From Fimenecus sp964527585 (GTDB lineage: Bacteria > Bacillota > Clostridia > Oscillospirales > Acutalibacteraceae), in contig CAZGPE010000002.1 in the NCBI GenBank assembly GCA_964527585.1, positions 1 to 64,000 of the forward strand: a stretch of DNA of 64,000 nt. The letters are read 5' to 3'. Below are positions 1 through 7,658 of the stretch, in pieces; the stretch's first letter is position 1; the number at the start of each line of letters is the position of its first letter. The translations under genes and the position numbers were made by a program. Under the pieces are notes generated by a model that did not search any database, had not been told where the DNA came from, and saw only the letters and a program-made list of their open reading frames with translations.

Positions 1-42
1 AAGTGTTTTTCCTTTTTTTAATAGGTTTCTCGGTCGGATAAC

Positions 43-89
43 TTTTCGATATTTTGCTCCAAAATATTGGAAATTTTTCGATAGTTTTG
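43..89. repeat. Pair of TTTTCGATA-type direct repeats upstream of rep
   Basis: Two near-identical copies, TTTTCGATATTTTG at 43-56 and TTTTCGATAGTTTTG at 75-89, lie 32 bp apart just upstream of the Rep gene. Rolling-circle plasmids of the pMV158 type carry short Rep-binding repeats near their double-strand origin, so these could be bind sites. No nick-site sequence was recognised, and two copies in AT-rich DNA could be chance. Confidence 0.25.
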
Positions 90-149
90 TTCAACCGCTA
101 AATTTGATTAAATTTAACTATAAATTATGGCACGAAAGAGGTTTTGAGA

Positions 150-722
150 ATGGAAAAAACTCGTAATTGGGTTGGCATAGGTTATCCTGAAAGCCTTCCT
201 GAAGATTGGCTTGATAAATTAAAATCTTTACATATTAAGACTTTTATAAGTCCTCTTCACGATTCCGATGTAACAGAAGAAGGGGAGTTAAAAAAACCTC
301 ATTATCATATTATGCTGATGTATGATAATACGGTTACTTTTTCTAATGCTACTTCTGATTTTTTATTTTTCGGTGTCGATACTCTTATTAAGTCGGTTAG
401 GTCTAAATCGGGAATGTCTCGTTATTTATGTCATTTAGACGAAACCGATAAGTTTCATTATAATATTGAAGATGTTATTGAATTGTCTGGAGCAGATTAT
501 TCTTCCGCAATTCAAAATTCCGATAATGAATATATGAATGTTGCAGAAATATTCGATTTTATAGATGATAATCGTTGTTTTTCGTTTTGTGCTTTATTGC
601 GGTATTTGAGAACTGAAAAACCGTTTTTATTCAAGTTATGCTTGAAAAATAGTGCGACTATTATCGCTATAAAAGAGTATCAAAAGTCTTTTGCTTGGGA
701 AAGTGAAAAAAATGCAACATAA
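150..722 (+). CDS. Rolling-circle replication initiator, RepB/Rep_2 family (pMV158 type)
   Basis: Predicted HUH-type Rep that nicks the plasmid plus origin and starts rolling-circle replication. Counting from the upstream TTG at 144, the protein has a YPESLPEDW segment (about 14-22), the motif SPLHDSD (36-42), the metal-binding HYH in KPHYHIMLMY (H53, H55), and a likely nicking tyrosine Y94 in SRYLCH. Order and spacing match pMV158 RepB, and the length (about 190 aa) is close to the family's 210 aa. The ATG at 150 is preferred because GAAAGAGG ends 9 bases before it; a TTG at 144 is in frame but too close. Codons are strongly A/T-ending compared with genes after 2.4 kb. No mobilisation gene or plasmid partner is visible, so the element must continue to the left or be a remnant. 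Confidence 0.85.
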   Translation: MEKTRNWVGIGYPESLPEDWLDKLKSLHIKTFISPLHDSDVTEEGELKKPHYHIMLMYDNTVTFSNATSDFLFFGVDTLIKSVRSKSGMSRYLCHLDETDKFHYNIEDVIELSGADYSSAIQNSDNEYMNVAEIFDFIDDNRCFSFCALLRYLRTEKPFLFKLCLKNSATIIAIKEYQKSFAWESEKNAT

Positions 723-933
723 TTTTTTAACTGATTTTTATCGGTTTTTGTGGGCTTGTGAAACAGAATATTATAATCGGTATATTTCTTTTTATAATAA
801 CTTTAATAAATTTCGTTTTCATACTTTTGAAGATTTTGTAAAACTATATCAAGTTGAAAATGATTATCGTTCGTTTATGTCTTTTTCAAGGGATATAGAG
901 CGTTTTATTCGTCTATATGAAATAGACAAATAA
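712..933 (+). CDS. Small hypothetical protein overlapping rep
   Basis: A 73-residue protein starting at the ATG at 712 and overlapping the end of rep by 11 bases in another frame, which suggests translational coupling. It is rich in Tyr, Phe and Arg (for example FYRFLWACE and FEDFVKLYQ), has no signal peptide or membrane segment, and is not a family I recognise. Its place directly after a RepB-type gene and its similar A/T-rich codon use suggest it belongs to the same mobile element, perhaps as an accessory replication factor. The function is unknown and the ORF could be non-functional. Confidence 0.55.
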   Translation: MQHNFLTDFYRFLWACETEYYNRYISFYNNFNKFRFHTFEDFVKLYQVENDYRSFMSFSRDIERFIRLYEIDK

Positions 934-1242
934 TTATACATAATCAATATTTTATATAATTGAGGTGAGGAGTAATTAGTGAAATAGGTTGATAATAAAC
1001 GAAATACTTGCTTTTCAAATTTTGGTTCAGTGAAAGATTACTGTATTGTTAATAATGAATTAGTAAATCAAATATATGTATTAAATATTTATATCTGTTT
1101 ATATAAATATTTTCTAAAGTATTTCTTTGTAAATTATTATTTTGAGAAAATTTATTTTCGGAATTTATTCAGTTGTCATTTTATCTGATTTTATAAGACG
1201 GATTTGTTTTATTGATTACCGGTTATTCAATGATCAAAAACT

Positions 1243-1376
1243 AAATAACTGATTTTTAAGCTATGTAAAAGTATTTTTTGAAATAATCAGTTTTCGGTAG
1301 ACATTTGGAAGCATTTTATTGTAAAATACATTTATTGATAATTACTCTGCATTTCTGATTATTAAATCAGTTATTT
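1243..1376. repeat. 13-bp inverted repeat pair (AAATAACTGATTT)
   Basis: Perfect 13-bp arms at 1243-1255 and 1364-1376 are separated by 108 bp, with a related AAATAATCAGTTTT between them. They could be recombinase arm sites or a remnant of an element end. Sequence this AT-rich makes chance a real alternative. Confidence 0.35.
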
Positions 1377-1408
1377 TAATTTATATCCGTGAAAACAGTT
1401 GTGTTCTT

Positions 1409-1425
1409 TGTGAAACTGTTTCACA
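1409..1425. promoter_or_regulatory. 17-bp perfect palindrome upstream of the Xer gene
   Basis: TGTGAAACTGTTTCACA is perfectly symmetric about its central base and ends 19 bases before the recombinase ATG, partly next to the AAAGGA ribosome site. It lacks a following T-run, so it is not a terminator. Operator or recombination core site are both possible. Confidence 0.45.
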
Positions 1426-1444
1426 GAAAGGATCTATATTTTAT

Positions 1445-2455
1445 ATGAAATATTCAAATTCGCCTGAAGTTCCGGGAATTCTTAAAGATTTTCTTCATCA
1501 TATTTATGCTATAAAAAACAAATCTCAACTGACGGTTGAAGAATACTGCATTGATAATATGATGTTTTTACGGTATGTCAAAATACATAAAGGTCTCGCC
1601 CCCTCTTCTTGTGAACTGTCGGAAGTCGATGTATCCGATATAGATATTGATTTTATTAAAAAAATTACGCTTTTTGATGCATACGAATTTTTATCTTACT
1701 GTAAGGATGTGCGAAATAACGATTCTGCTTCAAGAGCGAGAAAAGTTTCAAGTATTCGTGGCTTTTTCAAATACTTAACCGTTCAGCGAAAACTTCTAAA
1801 CGAAAATCCAATGCAAGAACTTGAAACGCCTAAATTAAAAAAATCAAAACCGAAATATCTTACACTTGATGAAAGTCTTAAATTGCTTGAATGTGTTGAT
1901 GGACCAAATAAAGAAAGAGATTATTGCATACTTGTCCTTTTCTTAAACTGCGGACTGCGTTTATCGGAACTTGTTTCGATAAATTACCGTGATATAAGAG
2001 ATAACAATACACTTTATATTACAGGTAAAGGTAATAAGGAACGAACGATATATTTGAATAATGCCTGTTTGGAAGCAATTAAATCTTATATGGCTGTAAG
2101 ACCCGTTGACAATGTTAAAGATAAAGATGCTCTATTTTTAAGCAAACGGCTTCAGCGAATAAGTCCGAAAACCGTACAACATATTGTGTATGAGTATCTT
2201 GAAAAAGCCGGTCTTTCCGGCCGTGGTTTGTCAACTCATAAACTCAGACATACCGCCGCAACGCTTATGTATCAATACGGAGATGTTGATGTGCTTGTCC
2301 TTAAAGATATTTTAGGCCATGAAAATCTCGGTACAACTGAAATATATACGCATATTGTTGATGAGCAACTCAAAAAAGCGGTCGACAACAATCCTTTAGC
2401 GAATGTTAAACAAAAAGAAAATAAAATACCGCCTAAAACTAAGAAGCAAGACTGA
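1445..2455 (+). CDS. xerD: Tyrosine recombinase, Xer family
   Basis: A 336-aa site-specific recombinase. The N-terminal core-binding domain covers about residues 10-125 and the catalytic domain about 135-315. The catalytic set is complete: R172 (GLRLSE), K195 (TGKGNKER), H265 and R268 (THKLRHTAA), H292 (LGHENL) and the nucleophile Y301 (IYTH). Length is slightly above XerC/XerD (about 300) because of a Lys-rich tail of about 20 residues. AAAGGA lies about 12 bases before the ATG. It converges with spoIIM and overlaps it by 17 bp; spoIIM and xerD are neighbours in Bacillus, which favours a chromosomal Xer over a phage or ICE integrase. The adjacent Rep gene keeps an element integrase possible. 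The gene symbol is tentative. Confidence 0.8.
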   Translation: MKYSNSPEVPGILKDFLHHIYAIKNKSQLTVEEYCIDNMMFLRYVKIHKGLAPSSCELSEVDVSDIDIDFIKKITLFDAYEFLSYCKDVRNNDSASRARKVSSIRGFFKYLTVQRKLLNENPMQELETPKLKKSKPKYLTLDESLKLLECVDGPNKERDYCILVLFLNCGLRLSELVSINYRDIRDNNTLYITGKGNKERTIYLNNACLEAIKSYMAVRPVDNVKDKDALFLSKRLQRISPKTVQHIVYEYLEKAGLSGRGLSTHKLRHTAATLMYQYGDVDVLVLKDILGHENLGTTEIYTHIVDEQLKKAVDNNPLANVKQKENKIPPKTKKQD

Positions 2456-3068
2456 TTTTACCGCTGAAATAATATCTTAATCCACAGCCGAATATACCGC
2501 AAATTATTATTCCGGCGAACAGAATCAGATTTCTTACAATAAACAACTTCAAAAATCCGTAAAAATCCAATTGCCTGTTTTCTTTAAGCGAATTTCTTAT
2601 TTCCTTTGAAGAAAGCAGGCTTTCTTTACAACTTACAATCATTAAAAGAGATGATATGACATTCGGTATTGCAACAGTTAAAACAGCATATAACATACCT
2701 TCTAAACTGTATGTTTTATATAAGTATCCGATTATGACACCTAATCCCAAACCTCGAAATGTCGGAATTATCCATAAAAAAGGATCTCCAAAAAGCGAAA
2801 GACCGAATACAGCAGAGATTAAAACAAAAACAGAATCAGCGGAAATATATGAAAAGAAAACTTCCGCAACGGAATTCGTTTGATCGGAATATATATAATT
2901 TTCCGCTATTTCCCGAATTTTCGGCATATAAACACTGTCAGTGTTTTTAACGCTTAACGCACCTAAAAAAACGCCTAAAATCAACATTATACAAAGCATT
3001 ATCAGTCGTGGATTTCGTTCAACGGATTTTTTATTGAATTTGCCGATTACAAATCTTTTCTTTTTCAT
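2439..3068 (-). CDS. spoIIM: Stage II sporulation protein M family membrane protein
   Basis: A 209-aa polytopic protein with a basic N-terminus and about five hydrophobic segments (near residues 22-40, 78-98, 100-118, 122-145 and 175-200). Length and pattern, including the glycine-rich FRGLGLGVIIGY stretch, fit SpoIIM, which in Bacillus works with SpoIID and SpoIIP in septal peptidoglycan degradation during engulfment. AAGGAGAAA precedes the ATG. It is the last gene of a minus-strand run yajC / YrzE-like / spoIIM and converges with the Xer gene. Related SpoIIM-superfamily proteins occur outside sporulation, but the sporulation genes in this window support the assignment. Confidence 0.72.
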   Translation of the reverse strand: MKKKRFVIGKFNKKSVERNPRLIMLCIMLILGVFLGALSVKNTDSVYMPKIREIAENYIYSDQTNSVAEVFFSYISADSVFVLISAVFGLSLFGDPFLWIIPTFRGLGLGVIIGYLYKTYSLEGMLYAVLTVAIPNVISSLLMIVSCKESLLSSKEIRNSLKENRQLDFYGFLKLFIVRNLILFAGIIICGIFGCGLRYYFSGKISLAS

Positions 3069-3086
3069 AATCTTTCTCCTTGCATT

Positions 3087-3479
3087 TTATATGTTCTTTT
3101 TTATAACTGCTCCGATTACGGAAGATATTAAGACAATCGGTATAATTAAAAGCGCATTTAACGAAAAGTTAAAACCCGTAAAAATCGCCAAAATTATGTA
3201 AAGTTCAATCAGAAGTAAAATTGCACCGAAACAACCGCTTATTATACCTTTAACATATTTGATCTTTGCCGAGATAATTCCGCATATAAGAGAAGAAACA
3301 ATTAATGATGCATACGCTAAAACAGACAGTTTATCGCTGAGTGAGTTTACTTTTATATTTATAAAAGCGAATAAACATGATAAACCCAAAAAGATCGCTG
3401 TTGAGATAATTGAGGCTGTTAAATAAACTTTAAGCGAAGATTTATTTAATAATGAAGTGTTTTTTTTATTTTCGTGCAT
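3087..3479 (-). CDS. YrzE-like (TIGR04086 type) small membrane protein
   Basis: A 130-aa protein with four predicted membrane helices after a short Lys/Asn-rich cytoplasmic start. It resembles the TIGR04086/YrzE family found in spore-forming Firmicutes beside yajC-tgt-queA, and that context is present here. No catalytic motif is visible and the function is unknown. Its ribosome site GAGGGGGA lies inside the 3' arm of the hairpin that follows yajC, so translation may be limited when the hairpin forms. Confidence 0.6.
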   Translation of the reverse strand: MHENKKNTSLLNKSSLKVYLTASIISTAIFLGLSCLFAFINIKVNSLSDKLSVLAYASLIVSSLICGIISAKIKYVKGIISGCFGAILLLIELYIILAIFTGFNFSLNALLIIPIVLISSVIGAVIKKNI

Positions 3480-3483
3480 AAAA

Positions 3484-3523
3484 AAGTCCCCCTCATACTC
3501 TACTAATAAAGTATGAGAGGGAT
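3484..3523 (-). terminator. Rho-independent terminator after yajC
   Basis: On the minus strand a 12-bp stem (CCCTCTCATACT against AGTATGAGGGGG, one G-U pair) is followed by CTTTTTT. The 3' arm also contains the ribosome site of the next gene, starting at 3479. Confidence 0.8.
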
Positions 3524-3541
3524 TTTGATTTTATGATAAAA

Positions 3542-3931
3542 TCAGTTTTCTTTTTTATTTTTCTTTTGAGCTTTTTCTTTTTCGGCTGCGGCTTTTGCGG
3601 CTTCTCTTTCAGCTCTTGCTTTTTCGGCTGCGGTGTTGTTTGTTTGAATTGCCCAACGGGTAATTTTCATTTTATTTCTGTCTGCACCGGTTTCGATAAT
3701 GAGAGAATCTTCTTTAACTGTAACGACTCTGCCCATAATACCGCCGATTGTTGTAATTTCATCACCGACCTGAGTGCTGTCTCTCATTTCCTGGTCTTTT
3801 TTCTGCTGCTTTTTCTGAGGTCTTATCATAAGGAAATACATTCCGCCGAAAAGAACAATCATAAGAATTATGCTGGAAGCCATACTTCCGCTACCTGAAG
3901 CTGTTGTTTCAAGCAAATTGAAAAGGTTCAT
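3542..3931 (-). CDS. yajC: Preprotein translocase subunit YajC
   Basis: A 129-aa single-span membrane protein of the SecDF-YajC accessory complex of the Sec translocon. A short N-terminus is followed by one helix (about residues 18-36), then the family hallmark MYFLMIRPQKKQQK, a small domain with TQVGDEITTIGGIMGRV, and a long Ala/Lys/Glu-rich tail (about 100-129) likely to be helical. It stands downstream of tgt with its own promoter at 3964-3992, as in many Firmicutes. secD and secF are not in the window. Confidence 0.93.
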   Translation of the reverse strand: MNLFNLLETTASGSGSMASSIILMIVLFGGMYFLMIRPQKKQQKKDQEMRDSTQVGDEITTIGGIMGRVVTVKEDSLIIETGADRNKMKITRWAIQTNNTAAEKARAEREAAKAAAEKEKAQKKNKKEN

Positions 3932-3963
3932 AATTTTCCTCCAAAGATAAATTTCAATTAGAT

Positions 3964-3992
3964 ATTATACATTTTAATTACAGATAATGCAA
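3964..3992 (-). promoter_or_regulatory. Sigma-A-type promoter for yajC
   Basis: Minus strand -35 TTGCAT (3987-3992), 17-bp spacer, -10 TATAAT (3964-3969), about 30 bases upstream of the yajC start. Confidence 0.6.
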
Positions 3993-4010
3993 GTGTATTT
4001 TTGTTAATAA

Positions 4011-5141
4011 TTATATACGCTTATCGAGTAAATCGACATATTTCGCTTTGAATTGCTCGAAAGTTCCGTTATCAAGCGAATCACGGATTTCCTGCATAAG
4101 AGTATTATAGAAATAAAGATTGTGAATTACACAAAGACGCATCGCAAGAATCTCCCCTGCCTTAAACAAGTGCCTTATATATGCTCTTGAATGTTTTCGG
4201 CAAGTGGGACATTGACATCCGTTTTCTATTGGATCTAAATCATTTTTATACTTTTCGTTATTGATATTGATAATTCCTTCATGTGTAAACAGATGTCCGT
4301 GTCTTGCGTTTCTCGAAGGCATTACACAGTCGAATAAGTCAACACCTCTGCTTACCGCTTCAATTATATTTCCCGGCGTTCCGACACCCATTAAGTAACG
4401 GATTTTGTCTTTCGGCATATAAGGTTCAACCGCAGAAATTATTCTGTACATATCTTCTTTAGGCTCACCGACGGCAAGTCCGCCGATTGCATATCCGTCG
4501 AGATCGAGATCTGCGATTTGTTTCATATGTTCGATACGCAAATCATCAAAGGTGCATCCTTGATTTATGCCGAAAAGCAACTGATTTTTATTTATTGTTT
4601 CTTCGAGAGAATTGAGTCTGGCCATCTCGGTTTTACATCTTTTGAGCCAACGGACAGTTCTTTCACAAGACTGTTTTGAATAAGAATATTCGGCGGGATT
4701 TTCAACACATTCGTCAAAAGCCATTGCGATTGTAGAGCCTAAATGAGACTGTATTTGCATACTTTCTTCAGGCCCCATAAAAATATGTCTGCCGTCAATG
4801 TGTGAGTTGAAATTAACGCCTTCTTCTTTGATTTTTCTTAATTTTGCAAGTGAAAATACCTGAAATCCGCCGCTGTCGGTTAATATAGGTCCTTGCCAAC
4901 CGGTAAATTTATGTAATCCTCCGAGTTCGTTTACAAGTTCGTCTCCGGGTCTTACATGAAGATGGTATGTGTTGCTGAGCATAACCTGACAGCCGATTTT
5001 TTTCAAATCATCCGCATCAAGTCCGCCTTTAATTGCGCCTGCTGTTGCAACATTCATAAATGCCGGTGTTTGAACAGTTCCGTGTACCGTTTCAAATTCC
5101 GCACGGCGTGCGGTACCCTCAGTTTTCTTTAATTTATACAT
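4011..5141 (-). CDS. tgt: tRNA-guanine(34) transglycosylase
   Basis: Exchanges guanine-34 of GUN-anticodon tRNAs for preQ1 in queuosine synthesis. At 376 aa it has the normal bacterial length. Visible residues are the general acid/base D89 in TDSGGFQVFS, the nucleophile D271 in LFDCVMPSRNARHG, and the zinc site C309, C311, C314 (CQCPTC) with H340. It is followed by yajC and preceded by queA on the same strand (28 bp), the usual queA-tgt-yajC order. Confidence 0.97.
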   Translation of the reverse strand: MYKLKKTEGTARRAEFETVHGTVQTPAFMNVATAGAIKGGLDADDLKKIGCQVMLSNTYHLHVRPGDELVNELGGLHKFTGWQGPILTDSGGFQVFSLAKLRKIKEEGVNFNSHIDGRHIFMGPEESMQIQSHLGSTIAMAFDECVENPAEYSYSKQSCERTVRWLKRCKTEMARLNSLEETINKNQLLFGINQGCTFDDLRIEHMKQIADLDLDGYAIGGLAVGEPKEDMYRIISAVEPYMPKDKIRYLMGVGTPGNIIEAVSRGVDLFDCVMPSRNARHGHLFTHEGIININNEKYKNDLDPIENGCQCPTCRKHSRAYIRHLFKAGEILAMRLCVIHNLYFYNTLMQEIRDSLDNGTFEQFKAKYVDLLDKRI

Positions 5142-5169
5142 AAAAAATCCTTTCCGTATTTGTTGTATT

Positions 5170-6198
5170 TCAGATTAAAAGCATTGCATCTCCGAAACTG
5201 AAAAATCTGTATTCTTTCTCAACGGCATCTTTATATGCCGCTAAAACATCTTCCCTGTTATAAAATGCGGAAACAAGCATTATAAGTGTGCTTTCGGGCA
5301 AATGGAAATTAGTTAACAGTGCGTCAATGCACTTGAATTTATATCCCGGATAAATGAATATGCTTGTCCATCCGTCTTTTTCGCAAATTTCACCGCTGTA
5401 TGTTGCAACGCTTTCTAATGTTCGGCAACTTGTAGTTCCTACCGCTATAACACGCTTATTGTTTTTGTGTGTTTCATTGATTAAATCAGCGGTTTCTTTA
5501 GGTAAATGATAGTGTTCGGAATGCATTTTATGGTCTTCGATGTTTTCGGCTTTAACAGGTCTGAATGTGCCGATTCCCACATGAAGTGTTACATACCCGA
5601 TATTAACGCCTTTTTCTTTAATTTTTTTCAAAATTTCGGGGGTGAAATGAAGTCCGGCTGTCGGAGCAGCGGCAGAACCGAGTTCTTTAGCGTAAACGGT
5701 TTGATATCGGTCGTTGTCTTGAAGTTTTTCCGTAATATAATGAGGCAGAGGCATTTCACCGACTTTTTCGAGAACATTAAAAATGTTGTTGCCTTCGTAA
5801 TAAAACTTGGCGAGTCTGTTTCCGTTATCGAGAACATCTATTATTTCGGCTTTAAGCAGACCTTCACCGAAAGTAAATTTAGCTCCTGTTTTCGCTCTTC
5901 GTCCGGGACCTGTTATAACTTCCCAAACATCGTTTTCTTTTTGATTTAACATTAAGAATTCAACATTTGCGCCGGTTTCTTCTTTAACTCCGTAAAGTCT
6001 TGCGGGTAAAACTTTGGTGTTGTTCAAAATCAAGCAGTCGCCTTCGTTGAGATAATCAATTATATCGTAAAAATGCTTATCTTCGTTATAATGTCCGTCT
6101 TTATGAATTACCATCAAACGAGAACTGTCTCTTGGCTCAACGGGGGTTTGAGCAATGCGTTCTTTGGGCAATTCGTAATAAAAATCTTCTTTTTTCAT
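5170..6198 (-). CDS. queA: S-adenosylmethionine:tRNA ribosyltransferase-isomerase
   Basis: Transfers and isomerises the ribosyl part of SAM onto preQ1-tRNA to make epoxyqueuosine, the step after Tgt. The 342-aa length matches the family. Conserved stretches include YELPKERIAQTPVEPRDSSR at the N-terminus, LHVGIGTFRPV near residue 205, and FHLPESTLIMLVSAF near the end. GGAGAAA precedes the ATG. It heads the queA-tgt pair and is divergent from the lysine operon; the two upstream regions share only about 40 bp. Confidence 0.97.
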   Translation of the reverse strand: MKKEDFYYELPKERIAQTPVEPRDSSRLMVIHKDGHYNEDKHFYDIIDYLNEGDCLILNNTKVLPARLYGVKEETGANVEFLMLNQKENDVWEVITGPGRRAKTGAKFTFGEGLLKAEIIDVLDNGNRLAKFYYEGNNIFNVLEKVGEMPLPHYITEKLQDNDRYQTVYAKELGSAAAPTAGLHFTPEILKKIKEKGVNIGYVTLHVGIGTFRPVKAENIEDHKMHSEHYHLPKETADLINETHKNNKRVIAVGTTSCRTLESVATYSGEICEKDGWTSIFIYPGYKFKCIDALLTNFHLPESTLIMLVSAFYNREDVLAAYKDAVEKEYRFFSFGDAMLLI

Positions 6199-6237
6199 CG
6201 GTTTTCTCCTACAAGTATATAAAAATTATAAAATTAT

Positions 6238-6266
6238 TTGACTATATAATATATTGGTGGTAAAAT
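6238..6266 (+). promoter_or_regulatory. Promoter of the lysine operon
   Basis: -35 TTGACT (6238-6243), 17-bp spacer, -10 TAAAAT (6261-6266). The predicted transcript start near 6273 falls directly before the lysine aptamer. Confidence 0.75.
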
Positions 6267-6274
6267 ATACTCAA

Positions 6275-6446
6275 CTGCGATAGAGGTGCAAAAACAATCA
6301 GTAATTTGCGTAAGAATTCAGCAATTCGTTGAGCGTATAATGAAAGGTGTTTTTGCCGAAGATAAAGCAAATGCTGATATGCTTTATCTGGGTATATTGT
6401 TAACAGCAATATAACTGTCATCATTGTTTGATGGAGTGCTATCTGA
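6275..6446 (+). ncRNA. Lysine riboswitch (L-box)
   Basis: The P1 strands GATAG (6279-6283) and CTATC (6439-6443) enclose the conserved order AGAGGTGC, AATCAGTA, GAAAGG, GCCGAAG, CTGGGTATATTG, CTGTCA and GGAGTGCTATCT, which matches the L-box consensus as in the B. subtilis lysC leader. It sits upstream of asd-dapA-dapB and is followed by a terminator. By analogy, lysine binding should favour termination. Confidence 0.95.
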
Positions 6447-6488
6447 TTTGAAATTACATTTCAATCTACACTGTTTTATTCAATGATG

Positions 6489-6518
6489 ACCGATTTTTCA
6501 AATCGGTTATTTTTTTTG
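6489..6518 (+). terminator. Riboswitch-controlled terminator upstream of asd
   Basis: ACCGATTT (6489-6496) pairs with AAATCGGT (6500-6507), followed by a T-rich run. It lies between the lysine aptamer and asd and is the expected expression platform. Confidence 0.9.
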
Positions 6519-6555
6519 CAGATAATAGAATAACATTTTTTGGAGGTAATTACAA

Positions 6556-7644
6556 GTGGAAAAGAAGTATAATGTCGGTATAATCGGCGCAACCGGTATG
6601 GTAGGTCAAAGATTTATTACATTGCTTGCCGATCATCCGTGGTTTAATGTAACTGTTGTTGCGGCAAGTGCACGCTCGGCAGGAAAAAAATATGAAGATG
6701 CCGTCGGTTCAAAATGGTGTATGGATGTTGCTATTCCTCAAGGCGTAAAAGACCTTGTTGTTATGAATGCAACAGACGATATAAAGGAAATCGCATCACA
6801 GGTAGATTTTGTATTCTGTGCTGTCGATATGAAAAAAGATGAAATCAAAGCTCTTGAAGAGGAATATGCTAAGGCTGAATGTCCTGTTGTTTCAAACAAC
6901 AGCGCTCACAGACACACTCCCGATGTTCCTATGGTTCTTCCCGAACTCAATCCCGAGCATATTGGAATCATTTCCGCACAGCGTAAGCGTTTGGGAACCA
7001 AGAGAGGATTTGTTGCCGTAAAACCGAACTGTTCTCTTCAGGGATATGTTCCCGCACTTTTCCCCGTTGATAAAGCCGGATTTACCGTTAAAGATGTTCT
7101 TGTATGCACATATCAGGCGATTTCCGGTGCAGGAAAAACTTTTGAAACATGGCCCGAAATGATTGATAATGTTATTCCGTTTATCTCAGGCGAAGAAGAA
7201 AAGTCTGAAAAAGAGCCTCTTAAAATCTGGGGTAAAGTTGACGGCGATGTTATCGTTGATTCCCAAAGACCTAATTTTACGGCACAATGCTTGCGTGTCC
7301 CCGTAACAAACGGTCATATGGGTGCTGTATTTGTTAGATTTGAAAACAAACCCACAAAAGAACAGATGCTTGAAATTTGGAAAAATTATAAAGGCAGACC
7401 GCAGGAACTCGAACTCCCCTCTGCTCCTAAACAGTTCCTTAATTATTTTGTCGAAGACAATATGCCTCAAACCAAACTCAACAGAGATATTGAAGGCGGT
7501 ATGGGTATTTCAATCGGCAGATTGCGTGAAGATACACAGTACGATTATAAATTTGTTTGCCTTTCTCACAACACTCTCAGAGGTGCCGCAGGCGGAGCTG
7601 TTTTGCTTGCCGAACTCCTTTGTGCTGAAGGCTATATGGATTGA
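6556..7644 (+). CDS. asd: Aspartate-semialdehyde dehydrogenase (long/archaeal-type)
   Basis: Reduces aspartyl phosphate to aspartate semialdehyde, the branch-point step to lysine, threonine and methionine. At 362 aa it resembles the archaeal/fungal form (GATGMVGQRF at 11-20, ASARSAGKKY) rather than the shorter Bacillus enzyme. Catalytic C159 lies in VKPNCSLQG and a likely acid/base H254 in TNGHMGAVF. The start is GTG, fixed by TGGAGG 9 bases upstream. First gene of a lysine-riboswitch operon; dapA follows at once. Confidence 0.95.
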   Translation: MEKKYNVGIIGATGMVGQRFITLLADHPWFNVTVVAASARSAGKKYEDAVGSKWCMDVAIPQGVKDLVVMNATDDIKEIASQVDFVFCAVDMKKDEIKALEEEYAKAECPVVSNNSAHRHTPDVPMVLPELNPEHIGIISAQRKRLGTKRGFVAVKPNCSLQGYVPALFPVDKAGFTVKDVLVCTYQAISGAGKTFETWPEMIDNVIPFISGEEEKSEKEPLKIWGKVDGDVIVDSQRPNFTAQCLRVPVTNGHMGAVFVRFENKPTKEQMLEIWKNYKGRPQELELPSAPKQFLNYFVEDNMPQTKLNRDIEGGMGISIGRLREDTQYDYKFVCLSHNTLRGAAGGAVLLAELLCAEGYMD

Positions 7645-7658
7645 TTGGAGGTAAATTT

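Larger units (their letters stand above)
934..1444. other. 510-bp AT-rich gap without a gene
   Basis: No ORF with a credible start and ribosome site was seen. A GAGGTGAGGAG stretch at 962-972 is followed only by a GTG and an immediate stop. A 13-bp inverted repeat, AAATAACTGATTT at 1243-1255 against AAATCAGTTATTT at 1364-1376, with a degenerate third copy near 1281-1294, is the main structure. The gap separates the Rep-bearing patch from chromosome-like genes and may hold the element boundary. No att duplication could be identified. Confidence 0.5.

Noticed and set aside
1243..1376. Inverted repeats as a CRISPR or transposon end
   Set aside because: Only two or three copies, no regular spacing, no transposase and no target duplication seen.
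1409..1425. Palindrome as a terminator
   Set aside because: No loop and no T-run after it.
1445..2455. Recombinase as the integrase of the Rep element
   Set aside because: Neighbouring spoIIM and Xer-like features favour the chromosomal gene; not excluded.
3533..3898. A 121-codon plus-strand frame rich in Phe and Cys
   Set aside because: It is the antisense of yajC's Lys/Ala-rich tail; composition is typical of a shadow frame.
5506..5949. Long plus-strand frame opposite queA
   Set aside because: queA is complete and conserved on the other strand.
6242..6424. A 60-codon minus-strand open frame upstream of asd
   Set aside because: It lies inside the lysine riboswitch, whose conserved elements explain the sequence, and has no ribosome site.
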